From: Halodesulfovibrio sp. | GTDB taxonomy: Bacteria; Desulfobacterota; Desulfovibrionia; Desulfovibrionales; Desulfovibrionaceae | NCBI RefSeq assembly: GCF_015482765.1 | Contig: NZ_JADMLB010000009.1 | Coordinates: 1-36,144 of the forward strand | DNA length: 36,144 nt | Direction: 5' to 3' | Shown: piece after piece, positions 26,104 through 34,213 of the stretch | How the letters are laid out: each line of letters opens with the position of its first letter | How positions within the stretch are numbered: the first letter of the stretch is position 1 | Position numbers and translations under genes: made by a program | The notes under the pieces: model-generated | What the model was told of the DNA's origin: nothing | What the model saw: the letters and a program-made list of their open reading frames with translations, nothing else | Database searches by the model: none

Positions 26104-27753
26104 CTAGTTTGCTTTGGAACGTATGTTACAGATTTCATCCATAGAGAGACGGTGAGGGAAATTGTTAAGAATAATAGGATCAGTAGAGAATATAATAACA
26201 GTCAGGTCTGTAAGAGAATTAAGCAGGTTAACAATCTGTTTTTTACCGGAAATATCTATTCCTTCATCTGCTTCATTTAAAATGAGGATTTTGGGACGGT
26301 TTATTAGTGCACGAATGATTGCAATACGCTGAATCGTCCCCGCTTCAAGCGGGCCACCTAGCATATCACCAACTCGTGTTTGAAAGCCGTTGGGAAGAGA
26401 GTAGATAAACGGTGATAATCCAATATCTTCTGCTAACTCAAGTGCCGGACGCTCGTTCGTAGGTGTGTATAAAGAGATATTTTCAAGAATTGAGCCGCGG
26501 AATATTTCACTGCGTCTGGTGACATAGCCAACAGATTTGCGATAGGTGGTCCTGTTGTAGGCTGAAAGTGCATGTCCCCCAACAAGGAATGTTCCTTCTT
26601 TTGGAGCGACCGTGCCGATCATAAGCCCCGTAAACAACGGGAGACATAGCCCAGAAGAAGGGTTGAAACTAATCTTTTCTCCATTTGCAACAGAAAGAGA
26701 AAATGCAACATCTGACTTATCGCGGGTCACAAGAGCGTTCTCTAGATAAATTGAACCGTCAATAAGTGTCGTTTCAGATTCTGCATCAAATACGTCTTGT
26801 TCTTCGGTCTTCCAAAAATCTTCAATATGTTCTTTGGCAACCCAAGTTCTCTGTACTTGCGTCCACACAACAAGAAGAGCGGTAATAGGCGCAAGGCTTC
26901 GGCCGGCAAGGATAGTACAGGCGGCTAATCCCCCTGTTGTCAGATGTCCGTTGATGACAAGTAACGCACCGACAATAACGGTCAGCACTGTTGTTAAAGA
27001 ACCGAGTAGAGCAACAAATGCACCGAACTGCTGACTCAATCTGTCCAATCGAGTACGCTTCGTCACAAGTTTTTGTGTTTTATCACGGAAAATTCGTGCA
27101 GACATGCTTTCTCCCCCCAAACTTTTAATCGGGGTGAGAGCATTAAGAATATTTGTCACATAGTTCATCCGATCATCTTCTACTTCACTTGTTGCTTTAT
27201 ACGCTTTGTGCAGCGCTGTACCTGCATAAAGAGTGGAGTATGCTGCTACAACAAAAAGAAGAAGTGGGACGAAAACCAGTGTGCCGCCAATGTACCAAAT
27301 GGCTGCAAGAAAAAGCACAGAAAAAGGTAAATCAATCAGAGCAAGTGAAGTTTGTCCCGCATAATGATCACGAAGACTGCTGATATCACTAAAGCGTTGC
27401 TTTAGAGAGCCGCTGCCTAAATTTTTAACTGAGGCGACACTGCAACGGAATATCTTCCTCATGGCTTGTACGGCTGATTCACATTCAAATGCTTCAGCAT
27501 AGAGAGTTAGCAGATAGGTGCGGATGAAACGCAGTCCACCCTCAAGCAGGATAGCTATCGTAGCACCCAAGAAGAGCATGGTTGCGGTGCTAAAAGCTTT
27601 ACTGGGAAGTATCCTGTCATATACTTGCAAAAGAACAACAGGAATAGCCAGACTGAGTATATTAATGAGCGTGCTTAGTAGGATAATGTCAACACGTATC
27701 CCTAACTCAGGCTTTTTAAAGGACATTTTCGCTTTGGAAGCGTCTGGATACAT
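26104..27753 (-). CDS. ABC half-transporter with degenerate ATPase domain, first gene of the secretion operon
   Basis: A 549-residue protein with six membrane helices of the ABC exporter type (RVDIILLSTLINILSLAIPV, LQVYDRILPSKAFSTATML near the N-terminus) and no C39-like domain. The C-terminal nucleotide-binding domain is degenerate. Where Walker A should be is NPSSGLCL (364-371), with Cys370 in place of the lysine. The signature is LEAGT (469-473). The Walker B Asp is Asn493, while the following Glu494 is kept (ILILNEADEGID). The H-loop His is Thr524 (FSTDP). The overall fold remains readable and there is no frameshift, so this looks like a maintained non-hydrolysing partner, not a pseudogene. 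The ATG at 27753 has AAGGAG five bases upstream, which is preferred over the frame start at 27798. Confidence 0.88.
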   Translation of the reverse strand: MYPDASKAKMSFKKPELGIRVDIILLSTLINILSLAIPVVLLQVYDRILPSKAFSTATMLFLGATIAILLEGGLRFIRTYLLTLYAEAFECESAVQAMRKIFRCSVASVKNLGSGSLKQRFSDISSLRDHYAGQTSLALIDLPFSVLFLAAIWYIGGTLVFVPLLLFVVAAYSTLYAGTALHKAYKATSEVEDDRMNYVTNILNALTPIKSLGGESMSARIFRDKTQKLVTKRTRLDRLSQQFGAFVALLGSLTTVLTVIVGALLVINGHLTTGGLAACTILAGRSLAPITALLVVWTQVQRTWVAKEHIEDFWKTEEQDVFDAESETTLIDGSIYLENALVTRDKSDVAFSLSVANGEKISFNPSSGLCLPLFTGLMIGTVAPKEGTFLVGGHALSAYNRTTYRKSVGYVTRRSEIFRGSILENISLYTPTNERPALELAEDIGLSPFIYSLPNGFQTRVGDMLGGPLEAGTIQRIAIIRALINRPKILILNEADEGIDISGKKQIVNLLNSLTDLTVIIFSTDPIILNNFPHRLSMDEICNIRSKAN

Positions 27754-27817
27754 AAGCGCTCCTTGTAGGCATTCGTAGTTACTACGATTACTATACAACT
27801 AGCGTTTATCTTTTACA

Positions 27818-27847
27818 GTATTATCTATGGGTATAATATGACTACAA
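27818..27847 (-). promoter_or_regulatory. Candidate promoter of the type I secretion operon
   Basis: Read leftward, TTGTAG (27847-27842) and TAATAC (27823-27818) are 18 bases apart, about 65 bases before the first ABC start. The region is AT-rich and other pairs are possible. The terminator at 27890 insulates it from the gene upstream. Confidence 0.35.
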
Positions 27848-27889
27848 AATTTATTATACTTTGTATTAATATTCTGATTTTACAACTAA

Positions 27890-27923
27890 AAAGGCTAGCA
27901 CAATAAAAAGAGTGCTAGCCTTT
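27890..27923 (-). terminator. Terminator after the aldehyde dehydrogenase gene
   Basis: The perfect 12-base arms AAAGGCTAGCAC and GTGCTAGCCTTT enclose a ten-base loop. Read leftward the second arm runs into TTTTTAG. It lies just past the dehydrogenase stop and separates the catabolic cluster from the secretion operon. Confidence 0.8.
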
Positions 27924-27935
27924 GATATTATTATG

Positions 27936-29438
27936 TTAATTCAGATCGATCCAGAGTGTTTTGGTTTCTGTATACTGATCATGAGCCTGAATGCCGTTGT
28001 CTCTACCTCCGAAGCCGGACATCTTGTAGCCGCCAAATGGTGTAGTAGCGTCACCTTCGCAGAAGCAGTTAACGGAGACTGTTCCGGCTTTCAAAGCTCG
28101 TCCATATTGATGAGCTTTTTTTACGCTATCTGTAAACAGCGTTGCTTGTAAGCCATATTCAGTGTCATTTGCGAGGGCAAGAGCCTCTTCATCTGAATCA
28201 ACAGGCATAATTGCTGTTACAGGGCCAAAAATTTCTTCTTTAGCTATGGTTGCATCTTTCACGACGGATTCAAATACTGTCGGAGGAATGAATAAACCAC
28301 TTCCGATTGCAAGAGGTTCACCACCAGTTAGTATTTTCCCACCTTCCTTTGTACCCTGCTCAATGTAGGACATAACCGTTTCAAAATGTCCTTTGCTGAC
28401 CATAGAACCTAAATTATGAGTTGGCTCGAAAGGATCGCCAGTACTCCAGTTTTGTTCTATTTCTTGGAGGAACAATTCAACAAATTCATCCTTTCGACTA
28501 CGCGGAATAATTAATCGTGAGTTACCAGTACAATTTTGTCCCATATTCCAAAATGATGCCGCCGCAGCATTTTCAACAACTTTTGAGTAGTCTTTCACAT
28601 CATCCAGAACCACAAACGGACTCTTACCACCAAGCTCAAGAACAATCTTTTTTAAGTTACTTTGCGATGAATATTGTAAGAATTTTCGCCCGACAACTGT
28701 TGAACCTGTAAAAGATACTACATCTACATCAGGATGTAATCCTAACGCTTCACCGGCAATTCCCCCAGGACCTGGAAGAACGTTAACAACACCATCGGGA
28801 ATACCGGCTTCTGAAGCAAGTTCCGCAATACGTAACGTACTTAACGCCGTCACACTCGCAGGCTTAACAACAACGCTGTTTCCTTCTGCCAATGCAGGAC
28901 CCATTTTCCACCCAGCCATCATGAGTGGAAAGTTCCATGGAAGAACGCATGCAACAACGCCAATGGCTTCACGAACAATTAATCCGACTGCATCCAGTCC
29001 TGTAGGAGCAAGAGAGTCATACCGTTTGTCAGCAATTTCGGCATGCCATTCAAATGAATGAATTGTTTCTGGAAGATCTACTGTCAAGCATTCTGAAACT
29101 GGCTTTCCGCTATCATAACTTTCCAAAACAGCAAGTTCGACCATATTGGCTCGCATCAGTTCACAAAACTTGTGGAGAATTTCTTTTCTTTCTGTCGGGT
29201 GCTTTTGACTCCAGTCCCCACGTTCAAAAGCGGCTCGGGCGCATTGTACTGCGTAGTCAACGTCTTCAACACCGCATGCAGCAATTTCTGCGATTATATT
29301 TCCGGTAGCTGGGTTTACAGTTTCCATTCTTTTCCCAGAACGTGCCGCAACAAATTCACCGTTAATGAATGCCTCTGTTGGAAGGGTGAGATGTTCAGCT
29401 ATGTTCTGATATTCAGCTCTTGTAAGAAAGTCGGACAT
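27936..29438 (-). CDS. NAD(P)-dependent aldehyde dehydrogenase
   Basis: A 500-residue soluble enzyme of the ALDH superfamily at standard length. Cofactor motifs PWNFPLMMAGWKMGPAL and FTGSTVVG are present, with the general base Glu268 in ELGGKSP and the catalytic nucleophile Cys303 in GQNCTGN, at nearly the same positions as in well-studied ALDHs. EEIFGPV and PFGGYKMSGFGRD-like (here PFGGYKMSGFGGRD) blocks close the domain. It resembles PuuC-like and betaine- or semialdehyde-type enzymes. In this cluster it may oxidise a semialdehyde product such as 2-oxoglutarate semialdehyde, which is inference. The ATG at 29438 has AAGGAG upstream, and an upstream frame start at 29486 is rejected. It follows the TRAP permease gene by 87 bases containing inverted repeats. 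Confidence 0.92.
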   Translation of the reverse strand: MSDFLTRAEYQNIAEHLTLPTEAFINGEFVAARSGKRMETVNPATGNIIAEIAACGVEDVDYAVQCARAAFERGDWSQKHPTERKEILHKFCELMRANMVELAVLESYDSGKPVSECLTVDLPETIHSFEWHAEIADKRYDSLAPTGLDAVGLIVREAIGVVACVLPWNFPLMMAGWKMGPALAEGNSVVVKPASVTALSTLRIAELASEAGIPDGVVNVLPGPGGIAGEALGLHPDVDVVSFTGSTVVGRKFLQYSSQSNLKKIVLELGGKSPFVVLDDVKDYSKVVENAAAASFWNMGQNCTGNSRLIIPRSRKDEFVELFLQEIEQNWSTGDPFEPTHNLGSMVSKGHFETVMSYIEQGTKEGGKILTGGEPLAIGSGLFIPPTVFESVVKDATIAKEEIFGPVTAIMPVDSDEEALALANDTEYGLQATLFTDSVKKAHQYGRALKAGTVSVNCFCEGDATTPFGGYKMSGFGGRDNGIQAHDQYTETKTLWIDLN

Positions 29439-29471
29439 TAAGATTCTCCTTGTAAGATACAAAACTGCTTT

Positions 29472-29496
29472 GTTCATCGTGAACATTCGCTCACGA
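29472..29496. promoter_or_regulatory. Compound inverted repeat before the aldehyde dehydrogenase gene
   Basis: GTTCA-TCG-TGAAC (29472-29484) is a perfect dyad. Overlapping it, TCGTGA (29477-29482) pairs with TCACGA (29491-29496). The site lies 35-60 bases upstream of the dehydrogenase start and looks like a regulator-binding site, for instance for a GntR-type repressor. No regulator gene is visible nearby. Confidence 0.45.
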
Positions 29497-29525
29497 ATGG
29501 TGAATATAATATTTTGTTCAGCGTG

Positions 29526-30830
29526 CTAAAATTTAACACCCAATAATACTCTAGGAAGGAAAAGGGACAGATCTGTCCAGTACGTAGTAAGGAGCAACGT
29601 CGGAAGCCATGCGAAAATGATCATATAGAATGTCGGGGAAAGCATCTTTGTCACCTTACAACCGGCAACTCGTGCTCCGAGGTATAGCATTGGGGCTGTA
29701 GGAGGAGTAACTAATCCCATGCCTAAGTTCACACCGAGAATCGCTGCAAACTGCACAGGATGAATACCTAAATGTGTTACTACTGGAAGTAACACAGGGG
29801 TACACAATAATGTACCGCTTGTATCATCCATAAGCATTCCAATGATCACCATGAAAAGGTTAACCATCAGCAGCATAACGATTTTACTGTCAGATACTGA
29901 GTTGAGGAAAGTAAGAATGGTTCCTGGAAGATCTTCAAGGACATAGATACGACTTAAGATCATAACGACAAACAACATGCACATAACAACACCGGATGTA
30001 ACAGATGTTTTGACGAGCACTTTGGGAAAGTTTTCTTTGTTAAGACCTTTGTAGACCCAAAATCCTACAGGAATTGAGTAGAGAACCGCAATGCCTGACG
30101 CTTCTGTAGGAGTCATAATTCCTGCATAAATACCGCCCAGTACAATTACTGGCATGAGTAAAGCAGGGGTGGCTCCGCCAACACGTTTACTCATTTCTTG
30201 CAGCTTTGCTGTAACAGATTGCGGTTCAGAGAGAACTAAGTTCTTTTCGTTACGTAATAGCACTGCGTTAACGATACATAAAAGAATGGTCAGTAGAATA
30301 CCGGGGCCAACGGTTGCCAAGAAGCAACTTAAAACAGACTGGTATGAAATCCATGCATAAATAATTTGAATACAACTTGGAGGTATCAGTAAGCCAAGCG
30401 GGCACGCGTTAACCAGCAGTGCCGCAGAAAGACCTTCAGGATAGTTGGCTTTCTTCATTTCAGGCAGCATTACTGCTCCGATACAGGAAAGAGTCGCTGC
30501 CGCAGCGCCCGAAATGGAACCGAAAATTGCGCTTGCTGCAACCGCAACAGTACCTAAGCCACTTTTTCTGTCGCCAATTAAAATCTTAATGAGATCAACA
30601 AGGGGCTTTGCAATTTTACCACGCTCCATTAATCCGCCTGCCATAATGAACAATGGAACAGCAAGAAGCGCTACCGTATTCATTTTACTGTATCCAACCG
30701 GGAGCAAGGATGTGACATTGTAGTCTCCAGTGAAGACCATCCACATAATGGTTGCAGTAAAGCAAAATGGAACAGGGATACCAATGAGCAGGGTGCCGAT
30801 AAGAATTACGATCGAAATTAGGACGTCCAT
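29526..30830 (-). CDS. dctM: TRAP transporter large permease subunit (DctM)
   Basis: A 434-residue inner-membrane protein with about 12 hydrophobic helices and typical DctM landmarks: AVPLFIMAGGLMERGKIAKPLVDL, AAASAIFGSISGAAAATLSCIGAVMLPEMKKA-like stretch (here AASAIFGSISGAAAATLS), NYPEGLSAALLVNACPLGLLIPPS, and GVNLGMGLVTPPTAPMLYLG near the end. It carries substrate through the membrane with the sodium gradient. It overlaps the DctQ gene by 13 bases, indicating translational coupling. GGAGAG lies six bases before the ATG. The substrate is not predictable from this subunit. Confidence 0.93.
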   Translation of the reverse strand: MDVLISIVILIGTLLIGIPVPFCFTATIMWMVFTGDYNVTSLLPVGYSKMNTVALLAVPLFIMAGGLMERGKIAKPLVDLIKILIGDRKSGLGTVAVAASAIFGSISGAAAATLSCIGAVMLPEMKKANYPEGLSAALLVNACPLGLLIPPSCIQIIYAWISYQSVLSCFLATVGPGILLTILLCIVNAVLLRNEKNLVLSEPQSVTAKLQEMSKRVGGATPALLMPVIVLGGIYAGIMTPTEASGIAVLYSIPVGFWVYKGLNKENFPKVLVKTSVTSGVVMCMLFVVMILSRIYVLEDLPGTILTFLNSVSDSKIVMLLMVNLFMVIIGMLMDDTSGTLLCTPVLLPVVTHLGIHPVQFAAILGVNLGMGLVTPPTAPMLYLGARVAGCKVTKMLSPTFYMIIFAWLPTLLLTTYWTDLSLFLPRVLLGVKF

Positions 30831-31372
30831 TCTGAACTCTCCTCTACAGGCTTAATGAGATAACTTTTATGAATAATCGCCTGTACTGCCTTGCAGCAAT
30901 GAACTGCGGCGTAGAATGTCATAAGAATAAATCCAATTGCGATAGCACTTTGAGGAACAATCAGTGGTATTCCCCAGCCCATGGTTTTTCCCGAAAATTT
31001 AAGCTGCCATGAAATGAGTGACCATCCCCAATAGCTAATATTGGCTGCAAAGATCACTTCTAGAAGCCGCGCTATTAAGTTTACGTATGCCGCGGCCTTG
31101 GGGTGGTTGTTAATTAAGGCAATTTGAATAATATCTGCTTTAATTTGTGAATCTTCATAACTTCCGTATGCTGCGCCAATAAAGTACATCCAGAAAGCAA
31201 CGATCATTACGAGCTCATCATAGGCAAAAAGATCTGTTTTCAGCACATACCGCATAAAAACAACTCCGCTTATGATGGCAACAATTGACAAGCTGGTTGT
31301 TATTAGAATTGCGCGTTCAAGTTTAAGAAGTAATTCATATAACGCGATGCAGATTTTCTTAAAATATTTCAT
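30818..31372 (-). CDS. dctQ: TRAP transporter small permease subunit (DctQ)
   Basis: A 184-residue protein with four hydrophobic helices, typical of DctQ: a first helix after LLKLERAILITTSLSIVAII, then FMRYVLKTDLFAYDELVMIVAFWMYFIG with the conserved WxxFIG-like region, and a late GWGIPLIVPQSAIAIGF helix. The ATG at 31372 has AGGAGC upstream. A frame start at 31462 would add 30 residues through a hairpin and is rejected. It should form the membrane complex with DctM. Confidence 0.88.
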   Translation of the reverse strand: MKYFKKICIALYELLLKLERAILITTSLSIVAIISGVVFMRYVLKTDLFAYDELVMIVAFWMYFIGAAYGSYEDSQIKADIIQIALINNHPKAAAYVNLIARLLEVIFAANISYWGWSLISWQLKFSGKTMGWGIPLIVPQSAIAIGFILMTFYAAVHCCKAVQAIIHKSYLIKPVEESSEWTS

Positions 31373-31441
31373 TAAAGCTCCTGCGGTTAGGCAGAAATAG
31401 CAGTTCGCTATAACTAGGCGTAAGTTTGCTAAGGTAAGGTG

Positions 31442-31488
31442 CTGCCGACTGGTCCGACGCATTTATTAACGATGAACCAGTCGGGCAG
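31442..31488 (-). other. Hairpin between dctP and dctQ
   Basis: CTGCCGACTGGT (31442-31453) pairs with ACCAGTCGGGCAG (31476-31488) with one bulged G. No T-run follows. It sits in the 153-base gap after the binding-protein gene, where such a stem can protect the dctP message or cause partial termination, allowing more binding protein than permease. Confidence 0.6.
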
Positions 31489-31525
31489 TAATATGTTTTG
31501 GTGGGGTCGGAACCAAATCCGCTAA

Positions 31526-32530
31526 CTAGATTTCACCAAGATCTTTACGTACTGCGTTAAAGATCTCTTCGCCGTACAGTGAGTACAGTTGCGGCCAAAT
31601 TTTCTGATGCATGAAATCAGCCATAGCTTTTGACTGTTCAGGGGTAGGACGCAAGATAGTCAGACCGGCTTCTTCCATTTTTTCCATGTAGAAGTTGTCT
31701 TGTTTTTCTGCCAACGCAAAGCTTGCAGCCGCCGTTTGTTTAAAAACATCACGAACGATTTGAGCATCAGCGCCAAGTTTTTTGTAGATGTCTTTGCCCA
31801 TGATGAATGCGTTACATTCTACAAAGCTATTGTACGCTACATAATATTTTTGAATATCTTTAAAGGTAAGGTAGTTAACATCTGGAGTGCCACCAATCCA
31901 ACCATCGCAAACACCTGTCTGCATGGCACTGTAAATGTCTGCCCAGTTAATTGTTGTTGTACGGAAATGCATTTCTTTTCCAGAAAGTTGGAACACTTTC
32001 ATAGGAGGGACTCGGATAAGAATACCTTTATCAACATTCGGGTTAAACGGATCTTTAGGCTCGACTTTACTGCCTAATCCGATAAGACCGATGACATTAA
32101 AGCCAAAAAATTCAATATTCTTCTCATCAAGAATTTTTTTGAAAACATTACTGAAGTTAGAGTCGTATGAGAAAACTTTTGGAATGTCTGCGTAGTCCTT
32201 AACAATGTAAGGAATGCAGTGAGATTCGAGGCGGATGTCGTATTCACTAGGAAGGTTTACCTGTCCCATATCGACAGAGCCGCGCATGATATCTTGGAAG
32301 AGCAGGGTGTAGTCACCAAGCTGATCAGCAGGGTAGATTTTAATTTTTACGCGTCCGTCTGTTTTTTGTTCTACTTCAGCAGCTGCCTTATAAAGCAACT
32401 TTGTAGACGGATGTTCCTCTGGGTAGTGACCTGCAAACTTGATTGTGATCGCAAATGCGGAACTTGCTAAAAAAACAAACAATAATGCTGATACAGCAAC
32501 AGCTGCAAAATACTTCTTGATATCTCTCAC
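31526..32530 (-). CDS. dctP: TRAP transporter periplasmic solute-binding protein (DctP)
   Basis: A 334-residue exported protein with a signal peptide (about 1-27, ending SSAFA). DctP features include ITIKFAGHYPEEHPSTKLLY at the mature N-terminus, VEQKTDGRVKIKIYPADQLGD, the IMRGSVDMGQV segment, and IRVPPMKVFQLSGKEM carrying the family arginine that usually contacts a ligand carboxylate. MQTGVCDGWIGG follows. A carboxylate-bearing substrate is therefore likely. The start is GTG at 32530 with GGGAGGAT upstream. It lies 72 bases after the serine-dehydratase-like gene and before the two permease genes. Confidence 0.92.
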   Translation of the reverse strand: MRDIKKYFAAVAVSALLFVFLASSAFAITIKFAGHYPEEHPSTKLLYKAAAEVEQKTDGRVKIKIYPADQLGDYTLLFQDIMRGSVDMGQVNLPSEYDIRLESHCIPYIVKDYADIPKVFSYDSNFSNVFKKILDEKNIEFFGFNVIGLIGLGSKVEPKDPFNPNVDKGILIRVPPMKVFQLSGKEMHFRTTTINWADIYSAMQTGVCDGWIGGTPDVNYLTFKDIQKYYVAYNSFVECNAFIMGKDIYKKLGADAQIVRDVFKQTAAASFALAEKQDNFYMEKMEEAGLTILRPTPEQSKAMADFMHQKIWPQLYSLYGEEIFNAVRKDLGEI

Positions 32531-32602
32531 GATATCCTCCCGAAAGGTAATACGTTTTCTTTACAAACCCTCTGTATATATTTTGGAACAGACTCGTATG
32601 AG

Positions 32603-34186
32603 TTAACTGTTTTTCCCGGAGTTAGATCCGTATGTTTGTAGTAGGTTTTGAGCGGTAGGGCTTTGAGCAAGTCCACCTAAGCCGGTACATCTAAGCTCCA
32701 GCGGCATTTGCTGAGAAATTTGTTGTAAAGCCTCTATTGTTTCATCAAGAGGGATACTATTTGTAAAACCTGCCTGAATTATTGCGGCACATGAGACCGC
32801 GTTAACTGCACCAAGTATATTTCTTCCCAGACAGGGAACTTCAACCCGATCACAAATTGTGTCGCAGACAATCCCGAGCATGTTTTGTAATGCCATTGAC
32901 GCAGCATCCACGGCCTGCTGTGCGGAACCTCCGAGAAGGTTAACTATTGCGGCAGCTGTCATGGCACTGGCAGAGCCACATTCAACCTGACAGCCACCTT
33001 CTTCTCCGGCGAACGTGGCTGTTTCAGCGATAAACACACCTACAATTCCAGCTGCTAATAATGCCTCGGCTACTTCCTGTTCGTTCTTCTCAAACTCTTC
33101 AGCAACCGCCCATACTGTTCCGCCAAGAACTCCGCAGGCACCGGCAGTTGGAGCAGCGACTATTACTTCCATGGCACTTTTACAGTCCATGATGGCAGTT
33201 ACATTTGTTGTCACATTGTGAAGACAGGAGCCTAATAAAGGAGAGGAGCCTGCTTGCAGTAAAAGAGGACTTTGTGCCGTTAATATTCTGTCTGAATAGG
33301 TTGTTCCTTTCCTTCCGATCTCAATGCTTTGCCGCATTGTTTGGGCGAGCTCTGTCATCAAAGAAGATAATTCAGATCGACTCTTCCAGCTTCTTGCCGC
33401 TTCATAATCACAGGCAAGATCACTAAGCGTTATGTGTGGGTCAGAGGTTGAAGACAGCATTTCTTTCGCCGTCCGGAAAGGAACAGGTGAATCAAATGCC
33501 AATACAGGCATAACAGGGGACATTTTTTGAATAGTAATTGTTTCAAATGCAGTCGAAAGCTGAGTAATTGTTTCAGCAGTAAGCGGAGATACACTTGTAA
33601 CAACGTAAATACGGTGAGTTGCTGTTTCTGTGGGAATCACCTGCAAAATGTTTGAAGGAAGAGAGTCCGCCTCAAACAAAACCAAATCACTTTTTGCAGA
33701 AGTAAAGATGGTTGTGTATGTGTCCCCGAAGAGTGATACAGAAGCGCCATTAATTGTTCTGATTTCAATAGCACCGCCGCCTAGTGATACCGCTTCCATT
33801 GTTTGATACTGTTGATCGCTGCCTTCTTCATAAAGCTCTAGAAGATAGGTATTAGGATGTGATGTAGAAACGTCTTCAACTTTGAACTCTACATGGATAC
33901 CAAGCTCAACAGCTCTTTTCTTTGCAAAAGGAAGCAGCTCACTGTCTGGTGAATCTCCAAGTAAACCTCCAACAAAGCCCATTGCTGAACCTTGCCCATC
34001 GTAACTCAGACTCAGTGCTTCAGATTTATCAAAGCGAACAATAGCTCTTTCCGGTTGTCCATTCAGAAAATCACGAGCAAGTAACCCAATACGAAGTGCT
34101 GCAGCAACATGTGAGCTTGAACAACCACGCATCACTGGTCCTATTACTTCATTGAAAATACTGGCAGGAATTAATCGGGAAGCCAT
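32603..34186 (-). CDS. Fused iron-sulfur L-serine dehydratase-like enzyme
   Basis: A 527-residue protein with both domains of type 2 L-serine dehydratase in one chain. The beta-like domain comes first (SIFNEVIGPVMRGCSSSHVAAALRIG in part, resembling the GPSSSHT motif), then an ACT-like central region and the alpha catalytic domain (KGTTYSDRILTAQ, APTAGACGVLGG, GGCQVECGSASAM, GIVCDTICDRVEVPCLGRN). The Cys in PTAGACG and the CD...VPC pair 11 residues apart match the [4Fe-4S] ligands of the family. Deviations are GCSSSHV for GPSSSHT and CDTICDRV for CDPVAGLV, so the substrate may not be serine. Two adjacent ATGs exist; the second (34186) is six bases from AGGAG and is preferred over 34189. It probably performs a beta-elimination or deamination step. 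Confidence 0.8.
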   Translation of the reverse strand: MASRLIPASIFNEVIGPVMRGCSSSHVAAALRIGLLARDFLNGQPERAIVRFDKSEALSLSYDGQGSAMGFVGGLLGDSPDSELLPFAKKRAVELGIHVEFKVEDVSTSHPNTYLLELYEEGSDQQYQTMEAVSLGGGAIEIRTINGASVSLFGDTYTTIFTSAKSDLVLFEADSLPSNILQVIPTETATHRIYVVTSVSPLTAETITQLSTAFETITIQKMSPVMPVLAFDSPVPFRTAKEMLSSTSDPHITLSDLACDYEAARSWKSRSELSSLMTELAQTMRQSIEIGRKGTTYSDRILTAQSPLLLQAGSSPLLGSCLHNVTTNVTAIMDCKSAMEVIVAAPTAGACGVLGGTVWAVAEEFEKNEQEVAEALLAAGIVGVFIAETATFAGEEGGCQVECGSASAMTAAAIVNLLGGSAQQAVDAASMALQNMLGIVCDTICDRVEVPCLGRNILGAVNAVSCAAIIQAGFTNSIPLDETIEALQQISQQMPLELRCTGLGGLAQSPTAQNLLQTYGSNSGKNS

Positions 34187-34213
34187 CATCTACTCCTTTA
34201 CTTCTTCGTCAAT

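Noticed and set aside
26104-27753. Treating the first ABC gene as a pseudogene
   Set aside because: It has an intact 549-codon frame, a good ribosome site, an operon position ten bases before the next gene and a fully readable fold. The losses are confined to catalytic residues, which fits a kept but inactive partner better than decay.
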